Source: UBA9300 sp032260385
Lineage (GTDB): Bacteria > Bacteroidota > Bacteroidia > Bacteroidales > VadinHA17
Direction: 5' to 3'
Assembly: GCA_032260385.1 (NCBI GenBank)
Contig: JAVVEL010000005.1
Location: 68,185-132,184, forward strand
Length of the DNA stretch: 64,000 nucleotides
Shown piece by piece: positions 8,616 through 17,247 of this stretch. Position numbers and translations under genes: made by a program. Numbering within the stretch: the first letter of the stretch is position 1; every line of letters starts with the position of its first letter. Under the pieces are notes generated by a model. The model ran no database searches, had not been told where the DNA came from, and saw only the letters and a program-made list of their open reading frames with translations.

Positions 8616-9191
8616 ATGGAAGATTATTTTGCCCACGAAACAGCAGTTATTGACGAAGGCTGCAAAATAGGTAAGGGATGCCGCATATGGCATTTTTCGC
8701 ATATCATGACAGGGGCTGAACTGGGTGAAAAATGTAATCTCGGGCAGAACGTAGTGATCTCACCCGGGGTCATACTCGGAAATAATGTAAAGGTGCAAAA
8801 CAATGTATCCGTTTATACCGGTGTCATATGTGAAGATGATGTATTCCTTGGCCCCTCGATGGTCTTCACCAATATAGTTAATCCCAGGAGTGCGGTGATC
8901 AGGCGCGACCAGTATGTCACTACCCGTGTGGGCAAAGGGGCAAGCATAGGTGCAAATGCGACCATAATATGTGGTCACAACATAGGCAGGTATGCCTTCA
9001 TAGGTGCCGGTGCCGTGGTTACAAAGGAAGTTAAACCCTACTCCCTTGTCATTGGTAACCCCGCCAGGCATGCCGGATGGATGAGTGAATACGGCCACCG
9101 GCTTGAATTCAATGACGACAAGCTTGCCCTGTGTCCCGAAAGCGGTGAAAAATACAGGCTTTCAGACAACGAAGTTTCTAAAATTACTTAA
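8616..9191 (+). CDS. wbpD: Hexapeptide-repeat N-acetyltransferase, WbpD/WlbB-like
   Basis: The 191-residue protein is a left-handed beta-helix acyltransferase. Successive hexapeptide turns are visible from residue 15 to about 150 (for example GCKIGKGCRIW, NLGQNVVI, GANATIICG). The family member WbpD/WlbB transfers acetyl from acetyl-CoA to the 3-amino group of UDP-GlcNAc(3NH2)A. The insert around FTNIVNPRSAV is typical of this subfamily. It begins three bases after the aminotransferase, so translation is probably coupled. In P. gingivalis this acylation step is attributed to VimA, so a true WbpD-like enzyme here suggests a plain 3-N-acetyl product. Confidence 0.87.
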   Translation: MEDYFAHETAVIDEGCKIGKGCRIWHFSHIMTGAELGEKCNLGQNVVISPGVILGNNVKVQNNVSVYTGVICEDDVFLGPSMVFTNIVNPRSAVIRRDQYVTTRVGKGASIGANATIICGHNIGRYAFIGAGAVVTKEVKPYSLVIGNPARHAGWMSEYGHRLEFNDDKLALCPESGEKYRLSDNEVSKIT

Positions 9192-9219
9192 TAGTTACAG
9201 GCAGATAAAATAATTCATC

Positions 9220-10179
9220 ATGGGTGAAAAGTCAAATAATTTCGGACTGATAGGAGTGGCAGGTTATATAGCTGTGAGGCACCTGGAAGCAATAAAAAAA
9301 ACCGGGAATAAGCTGCTTGCCAGCCTTGATCCCTTTGACAGCGTTGGCATAATAGACAGTTATTTCCCTGACAGTGACTTTTTTGTTGAATTTGAACGCT
9401 TCGACCGCCATTTTGAAAAACTTAAAAGATCAGGAATAAAGGTGGACTACGTAAGCATATGCTCTCCCAATTTCCTGCACGATTCGCATATAAGGTTTGC
9501 TCTCAGGCACCACGCTGATGCCATATGCGAAAAACCCATAGTCCTCAATCCCTGGAATATTGATGCCCTGCAGGAAATAGAAAAAGAAACGGGCAAAAAG
9601 GTATATACCGTCCTGCAACTAAGGCTTCACCCTTCAGTTTCAGCACTGAGGGAGAAGATTATGAAAGAGAAAAAAAACAGCAAGTATGATATTGATCTTA
9701 CCTATATCACCGGCCGGGGTAACTGGTATAAATTTTCCTGGAAAGGAGATATTCAAAAATCAGGCGGAGTGGCTACAAATATCGGCATCCATTTCTTTGA
9801 TATGCTCGGCTGGGTTTTCGGTGATGTGCAAAAGAATCAGGTCCACCTGCTTGAAGAAGACAAAGCTGCAGGATACCTCGAACTGGAAAACGCCAGGGTA
9901 AGATGGTTCCTGAGCATTGATCAGAAGGACCTCCCCGACGAAATAAAAAAGAAGGGCCAGAGAACCTACCGCTCAATACTTATTGAAGATAATGAAATTG
10001 AATTCAGCGGAGGCTTCACCGACCTTCATACCGAAACGTACAGGCATATCCTCCGGGGGAAGGGATATGGACTGAAGGATGCCCGTAATTCAGTGCAAAC
10101 GGTATACGAGATACGTAACAGCAAACCCGACAGGGGGAAGGGTGAAATTCATCCCTTTGTAAACAGGATATTAAAATAA
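9220..10179 (+). CDS. wbpB: Gfo/Idh/MocA-family sugar-nucleotide 3-dehydrogenase, WbpB/WlbA-like
   Basis: The 319-residue protein has an N-terminal Rossmann domain, the conserved CEKPI motif near residue 106, and a C-terminal Gfo/Idh/MocA domain. WbpB/WlbA oxidises C3 of UDP-GlcNAcA and works in tandem with the WbpE aminotransferase. The HFFDMLGWVFG segment is typical of this subgroup. It sits 28 bases after the acetyltransferase and 12 bases before the UDP-sugar 6-dehydrogenase, so the four enzymes form one biosynthetic set. Confidence 0.87.
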   Translation: MGEKSNNFGLIGVAGYIAVRHLEAIKKTGNKLLASLDPFDSVGIIDSYFPDSDFFVEFERFDRHFEKLKRSGIKVDYVSICSPNFLHDSHIRFALRHHADAICEKPIVLNPWNIDALQEIEKETGKKVYTVLQLRLHPSVSALREKIMKEKKNSKYDIDLTYITGRGNWYKFSWKGDIQKSGGVATNIGIHFFDMLGWVFGDVQKNQVHLLEEDKAAGYLELENARVRWFLSIDQKDLPDEIKKKGQRTYRSILIEDNEIEFSGGFTDLHTETYRHILRGKGYGLKDARNSVQTVYEIRNSKPDRGKGEIHPFVNRILK

Positions 10180-10191
10180 AAAGTAAGAAAC

Positions 10192-11481
10192 ATGTACACA
10201 GAACTAGTAGAAAAAAAGGCTAAATTATCAGTTATAGGACTTGGATATGTAGGTCTGCCGATAGCCCTGGAATTTGCAAAAAAACTGGATGTGATCGCCT
10301 TTGACATTCGTGCCGACAGGGTCGACAGTATGAAAAAGGGCATTGATCCCAATGAAGAAGTTCCCGACGAAGCATTTAATGATATAAGCATACATTTCAC
10401 CACCGACCCTGAAGACCTGAGGGAAGCATCTTTTCACATAATAGCAGTACCCACGCCTACGGATAAGCATAACCTGCCAGATCTCAGGCCGGTAATGGCA
10501 GCTTCGGAGACCGTGGGGAAAATTCTGAAAAAAGGCGATTACGTGGTTTATGAGTCAACCGTTTACCCCGGGTGCACCGAAGAAGATTGTATTCCCGTGC
10601 TTGAAAAATTCTCCTCCCTCAAATACCGTGATGATTTTAAGGCCGGCTTCTCACCCGAAAGAATAAACCCGGGCGATAAACTACACACCCTTACTTCAAT
10701 AGTAAAAGTTACCAGCGGCTGTGATGAGGAAGCAGCAGAAGAAATTGCTCAGACCTACGAACTGATAATTGAGGCAGGCGTTCACAGGGCCAGCTCCATT
10801 AAAGTGGCTGAAGCTGCAAAGATTATTGAGAATACCCAGAGGGATATCAACATTGCCTTCATGAATGAGTTGTCAATAATCTTTAACAGGATGGGCATCA
10901 ATACATACGAGGTGCTGGAAGCAGCAGGAACAAAATGGAACTTCCTGAAATTCTTCCCGGGGCTCGTGGGAGGGCATTGTATAGGCGTCGATCCCTATTA
11001 CCTTTCATATAAGGCCAAAGAACTGGGCTATCACCCCCAGATGGTCGATTCAGGCCGCTTTGTGAACGACAGCATGGGAGGATATGTTGGTAAACAGACA
11101 GTCAAAAAAATAATAGCGGCCGGCAAGGGTCCAAAAGGAGCAAAAGTGCTGGTGATGGGAATCACCTTCAAGGAAAACGTGACCGATATAAGAAATTCCA
11201 AGGTAATCGATGTTCTTAAGGAACTGGCTGACTATGGATGTATTACTGATATCGTTGACCCCTTTGCAAACTCAGGAGAGGTTAAGAAGGAATACGGGCT
11301 TGACCTTAAAGAAAAACCTGAAGATAAATATGACGCAGTGATAGTGGCAGTCAACCATGCTCCCTATCTTGAACTCAGAGAAGAATATTTTGAAAGCCTC
11401 CTTGATGAGAAGGGTATACTTGTTGACATCAAGGGCATATACAGGGGTAAAATAAAAGGCTTAACTTACTGGAGCCTTTAA
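10192..11481 (+). CDS. wbpA: UDP-N-acetylhexosamine 6-dehydrogenase (WbpA/TviB type)
   Basis: The 429-residue NAD enzyme oxidises C6 of UDP-GlcNAc (or UDP-GalNAc) twice to give the uronic acid. The N-terminal dinucleotide motif is GLGYVGLPIALEFAK (about residues 17-31). The catalytic cysteine lies in GGHCIGVDPYYL near residue 264, and the C-terminal UDP-binding domain includes NVTDIRNSK. It is the first enzyme of the pathway although it is last of the four genes. Which epimer it uses cannot be decided from the sequence alone; UDP-GlcNAc is inferred from the neighbouring WbpB, WbpE and WbpD homologues. Confidence 0.9.
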   Translation: MYTELVEKKAKLSVIGLGYVGLPIALEFAKKLDVIAFDIRADRVDSMKKGIDPNEEVPDEAFNDISIHFTTDPEDLREASFHIIAVPTPTDKHNLPDLRPVMAASETVGKILKKGDYVVYESTVYPGCTEEDCIPVLEKFSSLKYRDDFKAGFSPERINPGDKLHTLTSIVKVTSGCDEEAAEEIAQTYELIIEAGVHRASSIKVAEAAKIIENTQRDINIAFMNELSIIFNRMGINTYEVLEAAGTKWNFLKFFPGLVGGHCIGVDPYYLSYKAKELGYHPQMVDSGRFVNDSMGGYVGKQTVKKIIAAGKGPKGAKVLVMGITFKENVTDIRNSKVIDVLKELADYGCITDIVDPFANSGEVKKEYGLDLKEKPEDKYDAVIVAVNHAPYLELREEYFESLLDEKGILVDIKGIYRGKIKGLTYWSL

Positions 11482-11482
11482 A

Positions 11483-11593
11483 TTAACCTGGCGGAGGCCG
11501 TAAAATTAACATGACGGACCATTAAAGTAACCTGGCGGAGGCCGTAAAATTAACATGACGGACTATTAAATTAACCTGGCGGAGGATGTAACC
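11483..11593 (+). repeat. 44-bp tandem repeat (about 2.5 units) ending in the galE ribosome-binding site
   Basis: The core CCTGGCGGAGG recurs at 11487, 11531 and 11575, an exact period of 44. Each unit falls into two related halves (TAACCTGGCGGAGG and TAACATGACGGAC). Every unit contains GGAGG; the last one is the ribosome-binding site of galE. Units one and two also hold ATG-ACG-GAC-CAT/TAT-TAA, a four-codon ORF. It fills the whole wbpA-galE spacer. Confidence 0.92.
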
Positions 11594-12622
11594 ATGAATA
11601 AAAAGGTGCTTGTAACGGGAGGATGCGGCTACATCGGCTCACATACCGTTGTGGAGCTGCAAAATGAAGGATTTGATGTCTACATCATTGACAACCTGGC
11701 AAACTCGGACATCAGTGTGCTTGACGGGATCGAACGCATCACAGGCAGGAAACCCGTCTTTGAAAAAATCGACCTGTGCAAACCTGAAAGACTGGAGGCA
11801 TTTTTTTCGCTCAATCCCGATATTGAGTCAATAATACACTTTGCAGCTTACAAGGCCGTAGGTGAATCCGTGGAAAAGCCCCTTCTCTACTACCATAACA
11901 ACCTGGTAGCCCTCCTCAACCTGATGCGATGCATGCAGGTCTATAATATCCCTGCCATGGTCTTTTCCTCATCATGCACCGTGTACGGGCAACCTGATAA
12001 ACTGCCTGTATCCGAGGATGCACCCGTGCAGGAAGCCGTTTCCCCCTACGGGAATACCAAACAGATCGGGGAGGAAATAATAAGGGATACCATGCGGTCA
12101 TGTAAAGAACTGAAGGCAAGCTCGCTAAGGTATTTCAACCCCATTGGTGCACATCCATCGGCGCATATCGGGGAGCTGCCAATTGGCATCCCCGAAAACC
12201 TTGTACCCTTTATCACCCAGACGGCTGCGGGCATCAGGGATGAACTTAAAGTATTCGGTGATGATTATGACACCCCCGACGGCTCAGCCATACGTGACTA
12301 CCTCCATGTAGTCGACCTGGCACAGGCCCACGTTGTTGCCCTGAAAAGACTGCTTGAAGGTAAAAACAGGGAAAACTATGAGGTTTTTAACCTGGGAACA
12401 GGAAAAGGGGTATCAGTATTTGAAGCAATAGAAGCTTTTGAGAGGATATCGGGGAAAAAACTGAAATACCGTGTTGTGGACAGGAGGCCGGGCGATATTG
12501 AAAGAATATGGGCCGACCCTTCCCGCGCTAACAAAGAAATGGGATGGTCAACGCGCTATACCCTCGATGATGCAATGAAATCGGCCTGGGATTGGGAACT
12601 GAAATATCGCAGGATGAAATAA
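11594..12622 (+). CDS. galE: UDP-glucose 4-epimerase
   Basis: GalE interconverts UDP-glucose and UDP-galactose, or their N-acetylated forms. The 342-residue protein has the Rossmann motif GGCGYIGSH at the N-terminus, the catalytic tyrosine-lysine pair in SPYGNTK (about residues 149-155), and the family's typical length. The ATG at 11594 follows GGAGG in the last unit of the 44-bp repeat. It probably continues the sugar-nucleotide operon, with rfbB 22 bases downstream. Confidence 0.95.
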   Translation: MNKKVLVTGGCGYIGSHTVVELQNEGFDVYIIDNLANSDISVLDGIERITGRKPVFEKIDLCKPERLEAFFSLNPDIESIIHFAAYKAVGESVEKPLLYYHNNLVALLNLMRCMQVYNIPAMVFSSSCTVYGQPDKLPVSEDAPVQEAVSPYGNTKQIGEEIIRDTMRSCKELKASSLRYFNPIGAHPSAHIGELPIGIPENLVPFITQTAAGIRDELKVFGDDYDTPDGSAIRDYLHVVDLAQAHVVALKRLLEGKNRENYEVFNLGTGKGVSVFEAIEAFERISGKKLKYRVVDRRPGDIERIWADPSRANKEMGWSTRYTLDDAMKSAWDWELKYRRMK

Positions 12623-12644
12623 TATCATAAGCAATCCGCATAAA

Positions 12645-13697
12645 ATGAAACAATCAGTGCTAATAACGGGAGGAGCCGGCTTTATAGGCTCACATGTGGT
12701 CCGCCGTTTTGTAAGGGACTACCCTTCCTGCCTTATCGTAAATGCAGATAAACTGACCTATGCAGGAAACCTTCAGAACCTGGCTGACATTGAAAATGCC
12801 GGTAATTACAAATTTGAAAAGACAGATATAACAGACCAGGATGCCGTCCTGGCCCTGTTCAAAAAATATAATTTTGACGGCGTAATACACCTTGCCGCTG
12901 AATCACATGTCGACCGTTCCATTTCATCTCCCGGTGAATTTGTCTTTACAAATATTGCAGGCACCGTAAACCTGCTGGATGCATCCAGGAAAATCTGGAA
13001 TGAGCCCGCCGGAAAAATATTTTACCACATATCAACGGATGAAGTATACGGCTCCCTGGGCCCGGAAGGACTGTTCACAGAAAGCACACCCTACGACCCG
13101 CGCAGTCCCTATTCGGCATCCAAGGCCGGCTCGGATCATTTTGTGCGGGCTTATTTCAATACCTACAGGATCCCTGTGGTAATAAGCAACTGTTCAAATA
13201 ATTACGGCCCAAACCAGTTTCCTGAAAAACTTATCCCACTGGCTATCAACAATATTAAAACAGGAAAGGATGTACCTGTTTACGGCAGGGGAGAAAATAT
13301 AAGGGACTGGCTTTACGTGGAAGACCATGCAGCGGCTATCGACCTTATCTTTCATAAGGGGGTGCACGGTGAAACATATAATATTGGTGGTAATAATGAA
13401 TGGACAAATATTGACCTTTTACACTTTTTGTGTGAGCTGATGGACGAAAAGCTTCTAAGGCCGGCAGGCACATCGGCAAAACTCATCACCTTTGTCAAAG
13501 ACCGTGCCGGGCATGATAAACGCTATGCCATCGATTCATCGAAAATAAAGAAGGAACTGGGCTGGTCACCCGCTCATAACTTCAGGGAAGGCCTCGCAAA
13601 AACAATCGACTGGTACCTTGAAAATGAGGAATGGATGAACAATGTCCTTTCCGGGGATTACGGGAAATACTACGAAGAACAGTACCTTAAAAGATAA
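12645..13697 (+). CDS. rfbB: dTDP-glucose 4,6-dehydratase
   Basis: RfbB (RmlB) turns dTDP-glucose into the 4-keto-6-deoxy sugar, the entry to dTDP-rhamnose and related deoxysugars. The 350-residue short-chain dehydrogenase has GGAGFIGSH at the N-terminus, the STDEVYG motif near residue 128, and YSASKAGSDH carrying the catalytic tyrosine and lysine. The other rml genes (rfbA, rfbC, rfbD) are not in the window. It is the last gene of the sugar operon and converges on the DUF4270 gene. Confidence 0.94.
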   Translation: MKQSVLITGGAGFIGSHVVRRFVRDYPSCLIVNADKLTYAGNLQNLADIENAGNYKFEKTDITDQDAVLALFKKYNFDGVIHLAAESHVDRSISSPGEFVFTNIAGTVNLLDASRKIWNEPAGKIFYHISTDEVYGSLGPEGLFTESTPYDPRSPYSASKAGSDHFVRAYFNTYRIPVVISNCSNNYGPNQFPEKLIPLAINNIKTGKDVPVYGRGENIRDWLYVEDHAAAIDLIFHKGVHGETYNIGGNNEWTNIDLLHFLCELMDEKLLRPAGTSAKLITFVKDRAGHDKRYAIDSSKIKKELGWSPAHNFREGLAKTIDWYLENEEWMNNVLSGDYGKYYEEQYLKR

Positions 13698-13701
13698 TAA
13701 G

Positions 13702-13715
13702 CCCGGCCGGCCGGG
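13702..13715. terminator. GC-rich palindrome between convergent genes
   Basis: CCCGGCCGGCCGGG is a perfect 14-base palindrome in the 27-base gap between the stop codons of rfbB and the DUF4270 gene. Its position suggests a role in ending transcription, but no T-tract follows on either strand. Confidence 0.35.
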
Positions 13716-13724
13716 AGTCATGAA

Positions 13725-15059
13725 TTATTCCTCCTTAAGAACCGTATAGGTTAGCTCAAACCGTACACCTTCATCACTGCCCCTGTTGGCCTTGACTATC
13801 AGGTTCTGAGTTCCCAGTTCGGGTAAATAAACTTCAATTACCGGATCAGCTATTTTACGCTCAATATATTCCTGGACAAAATTGGCTATATTCACCTTGT
13901 AAAGATCCGTTACCTTGCTGTAGGTCCCGTCAAGAAAAGTCCCGTCGGAATCTACATAATAGTCAGGCAATAACCTCTTCACCCCTGCGCTGTCAAATCT
14001 TACCAGTATATTGCCGGGAACCATATCCTCTGTGTAGTCTGTCTCATTGAGATATACAGGAAGGTAAATCCTGGCTTTATTAACAGCTATCCTGCCCGGC
14101 ATCGACCTCAGGGCTTCAAGCCCCGGGATTGACAGCCTTGAGTACACCCCTTCCATGGGCTGTACGTAGGCAAGTGTATCCTTTACAGGCTCATTGATAT
14201 AATTTATCTTTTTGTCAGGCTCAGCCTGCTCATAATCATGAAGGAACCTGTTGTAGCGGAAACATTTTGCATTTATAAGAAACTCAAAAAACTTCGAGTT
14301 ATCCGAGGCATTGGTATAGTAAACAACTATGTAGGTATCGGCGCCTATAAGATCAAGCTCCAGCATATGGTAATTATCAACCTGGGGATATTCAAAATAA
14401 AGACCGTAGAAATAATCCCTGAAGTCAACAGTGTCAGTACCAAGGAAGATCATGGATGTATCTCTCAGTAAATATTCGCCGAAAGATATCGGGAGGTCAA
14501 GTTTAAGAAGGCTGTCAGAGCCTTCGGGCAGTGGACCGAAGTCAATACTGGCCAGCATTTCATTCACAGGAACATCTGAACCGACCAGGTAGGTGGAGTC
14601 AGGTGATAATTTTTCAGCCAGCTCGTAAATATTAAAGGTGCCCGAACCCAGCATCTCCCCTTTGACCTTGCTTACGTCAAGGTATAATCTAACCGAGTCA
14701 ATACTTGTAATTCCATCGCCGGGCCACCCGATGGTAAGCCACAGCTGGCTAACGAAATCAGAGCTGGTAAGGCCAAAATAAGGATCAAGAATGCTGCCGA
14801 GGTATGATGTTGACGGGATCATTGATGTTGCAGAGTCAGTAAAAAGGGTATACATTTCAACGTGCATGGTATCAACAGCCACAATACTGTCAAAATCAGC
14901 CCCGGGTAAAATACCCTCACCAATGGTGGCGGGATCTTCCTCGCATGACACAATAAATAAAGGCACTGCAATAAGCAGTGTCATTATGTTGTGAATTTGT
15001 CTTTTCAATGATTTTATTATCGCAGTTGCAAAAACGGAAAGCTCAGACAATCTTATCAT
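13725..15059 (-). CDS. DUF4270 family lipoprotein
   Basis: This protein of about 444 residues matches the Bacteroidota DUF4270 family by its opening after the lipobox (CEEDPATIGEGILPGADF) and its beta-rich body. The hydrophobic signal ends in FIVSC, so the mature protein is probably an outer-membrane or periplasmic lipoprotein. Its function is unknown. The start is uncertain. The ATG at 15059 overlaps the end of the glycogen synthase gene by 17 bases, and a TTG at 15008 would give a more ordinary signal peptide. The glgA-like / DUF4270 pairing recurs in other Bacteroidota and suggests co-transcription. Confidence 0.75.
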   Translation of the reverse strand: MIRLSELSVFATAIIKSLKRQIHNIMTLLIAVPLFIVSCEEDPATIGEGILPGADFDSIVAVDTMHVEMYTLFTDSATSMIPSTSYLGSILDPYFGLTSSDFVSQLWLTIGWPGDGITSIDSVRLYLDVSKVKGEMLGSGTFNIYELAEKLSPDSTYLVGSDVPVNEMLASIDFGPLPEGSDSLLKLDLPISFGEYLLRDTSMIFLGTDTVDFRDYFYGLYFEYPQVDNYHMLELDLIGADTYIVVYYTNASDNSKFFEFLINAKCFRYNRFLHDYEQAEPDKKINYINEPVKDTLAYVQPMEGVYSRLSIPGLEALRSMPGRIAVNKARIYLPVYLNETDYTEDMVPGNILVRFDSAGVKRLLPDYYVDSDGTFLDGTYSKVTDLYKVNIANFVQEYIERKIADPVIEVYLPELGTQNLIVKANRGSDEGVRFELTYTVLKEE

Positions 15060-15846
15060 AGAATTCATTATACGCATCAATATATTCCTCTTCATCCTGA
15101 TAGCCAAGTAAAATTTTGTCCTTTGACCTGATATATTTTTCTACTTCCTTATTTATTTCCTTGCTACCAATAATTATGCCATCTGAATTATCAATGGCCA
15201 GCCTGGATATAGCATAATAATCAGCCCGGCCAGGAAAATCAAGGTATTTCTTATCTATTCCGTCAGATACGAGCTTGTCGGTAAACGATTCTCTAAACGG
15301 TTTTTTAAACTCATTATTGTAGACTGAATAAATAATCTTCACATCGGCAAAGAGAGGATCATCATAATATACCTTTCGCAGGTACAGAGGCACCAGTGCG
15401 GCCATCCATCCGTGGCAGTGCACCACGTCGGGTGCCCACCTCAGTTTCTTTACGGTCTCGAGAACACCACGGGCAAAAAAGATTGTCCTTTCATCGTTAT
15501 CCGAAAATTCTTCACCCTTTGAATTCCTGATCACATGTTTTCGCTGAAAATAATCTTCATTATCGATAAAATAAACCTGCATCCTAGCAGCCTGTATGCT
15601 TGCAACCTTGATGATCAGAGGATGGTCGGTGTCATCAATTATCAAATTCATCCCTGACAGTCGTATAACCTCGTGTAATTGGTTACGCCGTTCGTTGATA
15701 CTCCCATACCGCGGCATAAATGTCCTTATCTCCTTTCCCCTCTCCTGTATGCCCTGGGGTAGGAACCTGCTGATCCTGGAAATTTCCGATTCTGTTAAAT
15801 ATGGGGTTATCTCCTGTGATACGAATAATACCTTCTTGCTATCCAT
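15043..15846 (-). CDS. Glycogen/starch synthase N-terminal domain protein (GT5, truncated form)
   Basis: The 267-residue product corresponds only to the N-terminal, acceptor-side domain of glycogen synthase (GT-B fold, family GT5). The C-terminal ADP-glucose-binding domain is absent. The usual KxGGL loop after the first strand is replaced by a TESEIS stretch, while the HCHGWMAAL region is kept. This short form is common in Bacteroidota and is probably not a self-sufficient synthase. The ATG at 15846 is chosen because it follows the -7 box at 15869-15876. The longer reading upstream has no support. It is divergent from panC. Confidence 0.8.
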   Translation of the reverse strand: MDSKKVLFVSQEITPYLTESEISRISRFLPQGIQERGKEIRTFMPRYGSINERRNQLHEVIRLSGMNLIIDDTDHPLIIKVASIQAARMQVYFIDNEDYFQRKHVIRNSKGEEFSDNDERTIFFARGVLETVKKLRWAPDVVHCHGWMAALVPLYLRKVYYDDPLFADVKIIYSVYNNEFKKPFRESFTDKLVSDGIDKKYLDFPGRADYYAISRLAIDNSDGIIIGSKEINKEVEKYIRSKDKILLGYQDEEEYIDAYNEFYDKIV

Positions 15847-15868
15847 TTGGCCTATTAATAACAGAATG

Positions 15869-15876
15869 CAAAGATA
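15869..15876 (-). promoter_or_regulatory. -7 box TATCTTTG for the glgA-like gene
   Basis: The reverse strand reads TATCTTTG, 22 bases before the ATG at 15846. It probably drives both the glgA-like and DUF4270 genes. Confidence 0.6.
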
Positions 15877-15953
15877 ACAAAAATATTCCAATACTGGAAT
15901 TTCCTGACCAGCATATTGATTTATTGAAGCTTATCATTCTCAGCAATTTTGAC

Positions 15954-15961
15954 TAAATTTG
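15954..15961 (+). promoter_or_regulatory. -7 box TAAATTTG for panC
   Basis: TAAATTTG fits TAnnTTTG and lies 30 bases before the panC ATG in the divergent spacer. Confidence 0.55.
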
Positions 15962-15991
15962 CCCGGCCTTTAAACTTATCTTAATATTAAG

Positions 15992-16861
15992 ATGAAACGG
16001 ATTAATACTCCATCGCATTTGAAAAGCGAACTGCTTAAGCAAGAGGGTAAAACCATCGGTATGGTGCCAACAATGGGAGCCCTGCACACGGGCCACGCCT
16101 CGCTGGTTAAAAAATCAGTAAAAGAAAATGACCTCACCGTGGTAAGCATTTTCGTTAATCCCACACAGTTTAATAAGCCGGATGATCTTGTAAAATACCC
16201 GAGGACCCTTGATGCCGATCTTGAAATACTCTCAGGCATCCTGGGGACTGATGATATTGTCTTCACTCCTGAGGCTGCAGATATTTACAGCGGTGAAAAA
16301 ATACCCACTGTCGACCTTGGTCATCTCGATACAATAATGGAAGGCAAACATCGTCCGGGCCACTTTATGGGGGTTGTGCGCATAGTAAAAATACTTTTCG
16401 ATCTATGCAGGCCCGTCAGGGCCTACTTCGGCCGTAAGGACTTCCAGCAGCTGGCAGTGATAAAAACCATGGTGAAACAAACGGGCTTAAAAACAAAAAT
16501 AATAGGATGCCCTGTCGTCAGGGAGGCCAACGGACTGGCCATGAGCTCGCGTAATGCCAGGCTCACGGCGGAAACGCGCGAAAAAGCCGGCATTATTTAT
16601 GATACTCTGAAGAAATACAGTGAACAAAGCGTGCCCTTTGATGTTAAAGAATTGAAAGAAAAGGTAATGGGAGATATAAACGCGTCCGGTGACTTTTATG
16701 TTGAGTACTTTGAAATTGTAGATGATGATGAGCTGCAACCGGTGAACTCACATAAGGATATCATCAGAGGGAAGGACTATACCGGATGTGTGGCTGTTTA
16801 TGCCGGTGATGTGAGGCTGATTGATAATATTAAGTTTTCTTTCGGGTTTTCCAAAGGTTGA
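15992..16861 (+). CDS. panC: Pantothenate synthetase
   Basis: PanC joins pantoate to beta-alanine using ATP, the last step of pantothenate (vitamin B5) synthesis. The 289-residue product has normal length. The nucleotide-binding HIGH-like motif is in PTMGALHTGHASL near residue 28, the KMSKS-like motif is MSSRNARL near residue 186, and GRKDFQQL binds pantoate. panD, which makes its beta-alanine, follows 33 bases later with its own promoter. Confidence 0.97.
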   Translation: MKRINTPSHLKSELLKQEGKTIGMVPTMGALHTGHASLVKKSVKENDLTVVSIFVNPTQFNKPDDLVKYPRTLDADLEILSGILGTDDIVFTPEAADIYSGEKIPTVDLGHLDTIMEGKHRPGHFMGVVRIVKILFDLCRPVRAYFGRKDFQQLAVIKTMVKQTGLKTKIIGCPVVREANGLAMSSRNARLTAETREKAGIIYDTLKKYSEQSVPFDVKELKEKVMGDINASGDFYVEYFEIVDDDELQPVNSHKDIIRGKDYTGCVAVYAGDVRLIDNIKFSFGFSKG

Positions 16862-16862
16862 T

Positions 16863-16870
16863 TAACTTTG
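16863..16870 (+). promoter_or_regulatory. -7 box TAACTTTG for panD
   Basis: TAACTTTG begins immediately after the panC stop and precedes the panD ATG by 24 bases, so panD may be expressed separately from panC. Confidence 0.5.
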
Positions 16871-16894
16871 TAGCATAAATAATTATATGCAGTC

Positions 16895-17245
16895 ATGTTT
16901 ATAGAAGTAGTGAAATCCAAGATTCACAAGGTAAGTATTACTGAAGCCAACCTTCAGTACGTAGGAAGCATTACCATCGACGAAGACCTGATGGAGGCTG
17001 CTGATATTCTGGAGAACGAGAAGGTACAGATCGTGAACCTCAATAACGGGGAGAGGCTTGAAACATATGTGATAAAGGGAGAACGTGGTTCAGGCTCTGT
17101 CTGTCTCAACGGCCCTGCCGCAAGAAAAGCAGCGGTTGGAGATGTGATAATAATTATATCATATGCTTCAATAGACTATGAAGAAGCAAAATCATTCAAG
17201 CCAAGACTGATATTTCCCGACACCGATACAAACAAACTGGTCTGA
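16895..17245 (+). CDS. panD: Aspartate 1-decarboxylase proenzyme
   Basis: PanD decarboxylates aspartate to beta-alanine. It is made as an inactive precursor that cleaves itself at a Gly-Ser bond to form a pyruvoyl cofactor; the site is visible as YVGSITID, with Ser25 becoming the pyruvoyl group. The 116-residue length is typical. The conserved asparagine-glycine region LNNGERLETYVI follows. It lies directly after panC and two bases before a membrane protein gene. Confidence 0.96.
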   Translation: MFIEVVKSKIHKVSITEANLQYVGSITIDEDLMEAADILENEKVQIVNLNNGERLETYVIKGERGSGSVCLNGPAARKAAVGDVIIIISYASIDYEEAKSFKPRLIFPDTDTNKLV

Positions 17246-17247
17246 TC

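Noticed and set aside
11483..11593. Possible CRISPR array before galE
   Set aside because: The units are directly adjacent with no unique spacers and number only about 2.5; no cas gene is present.
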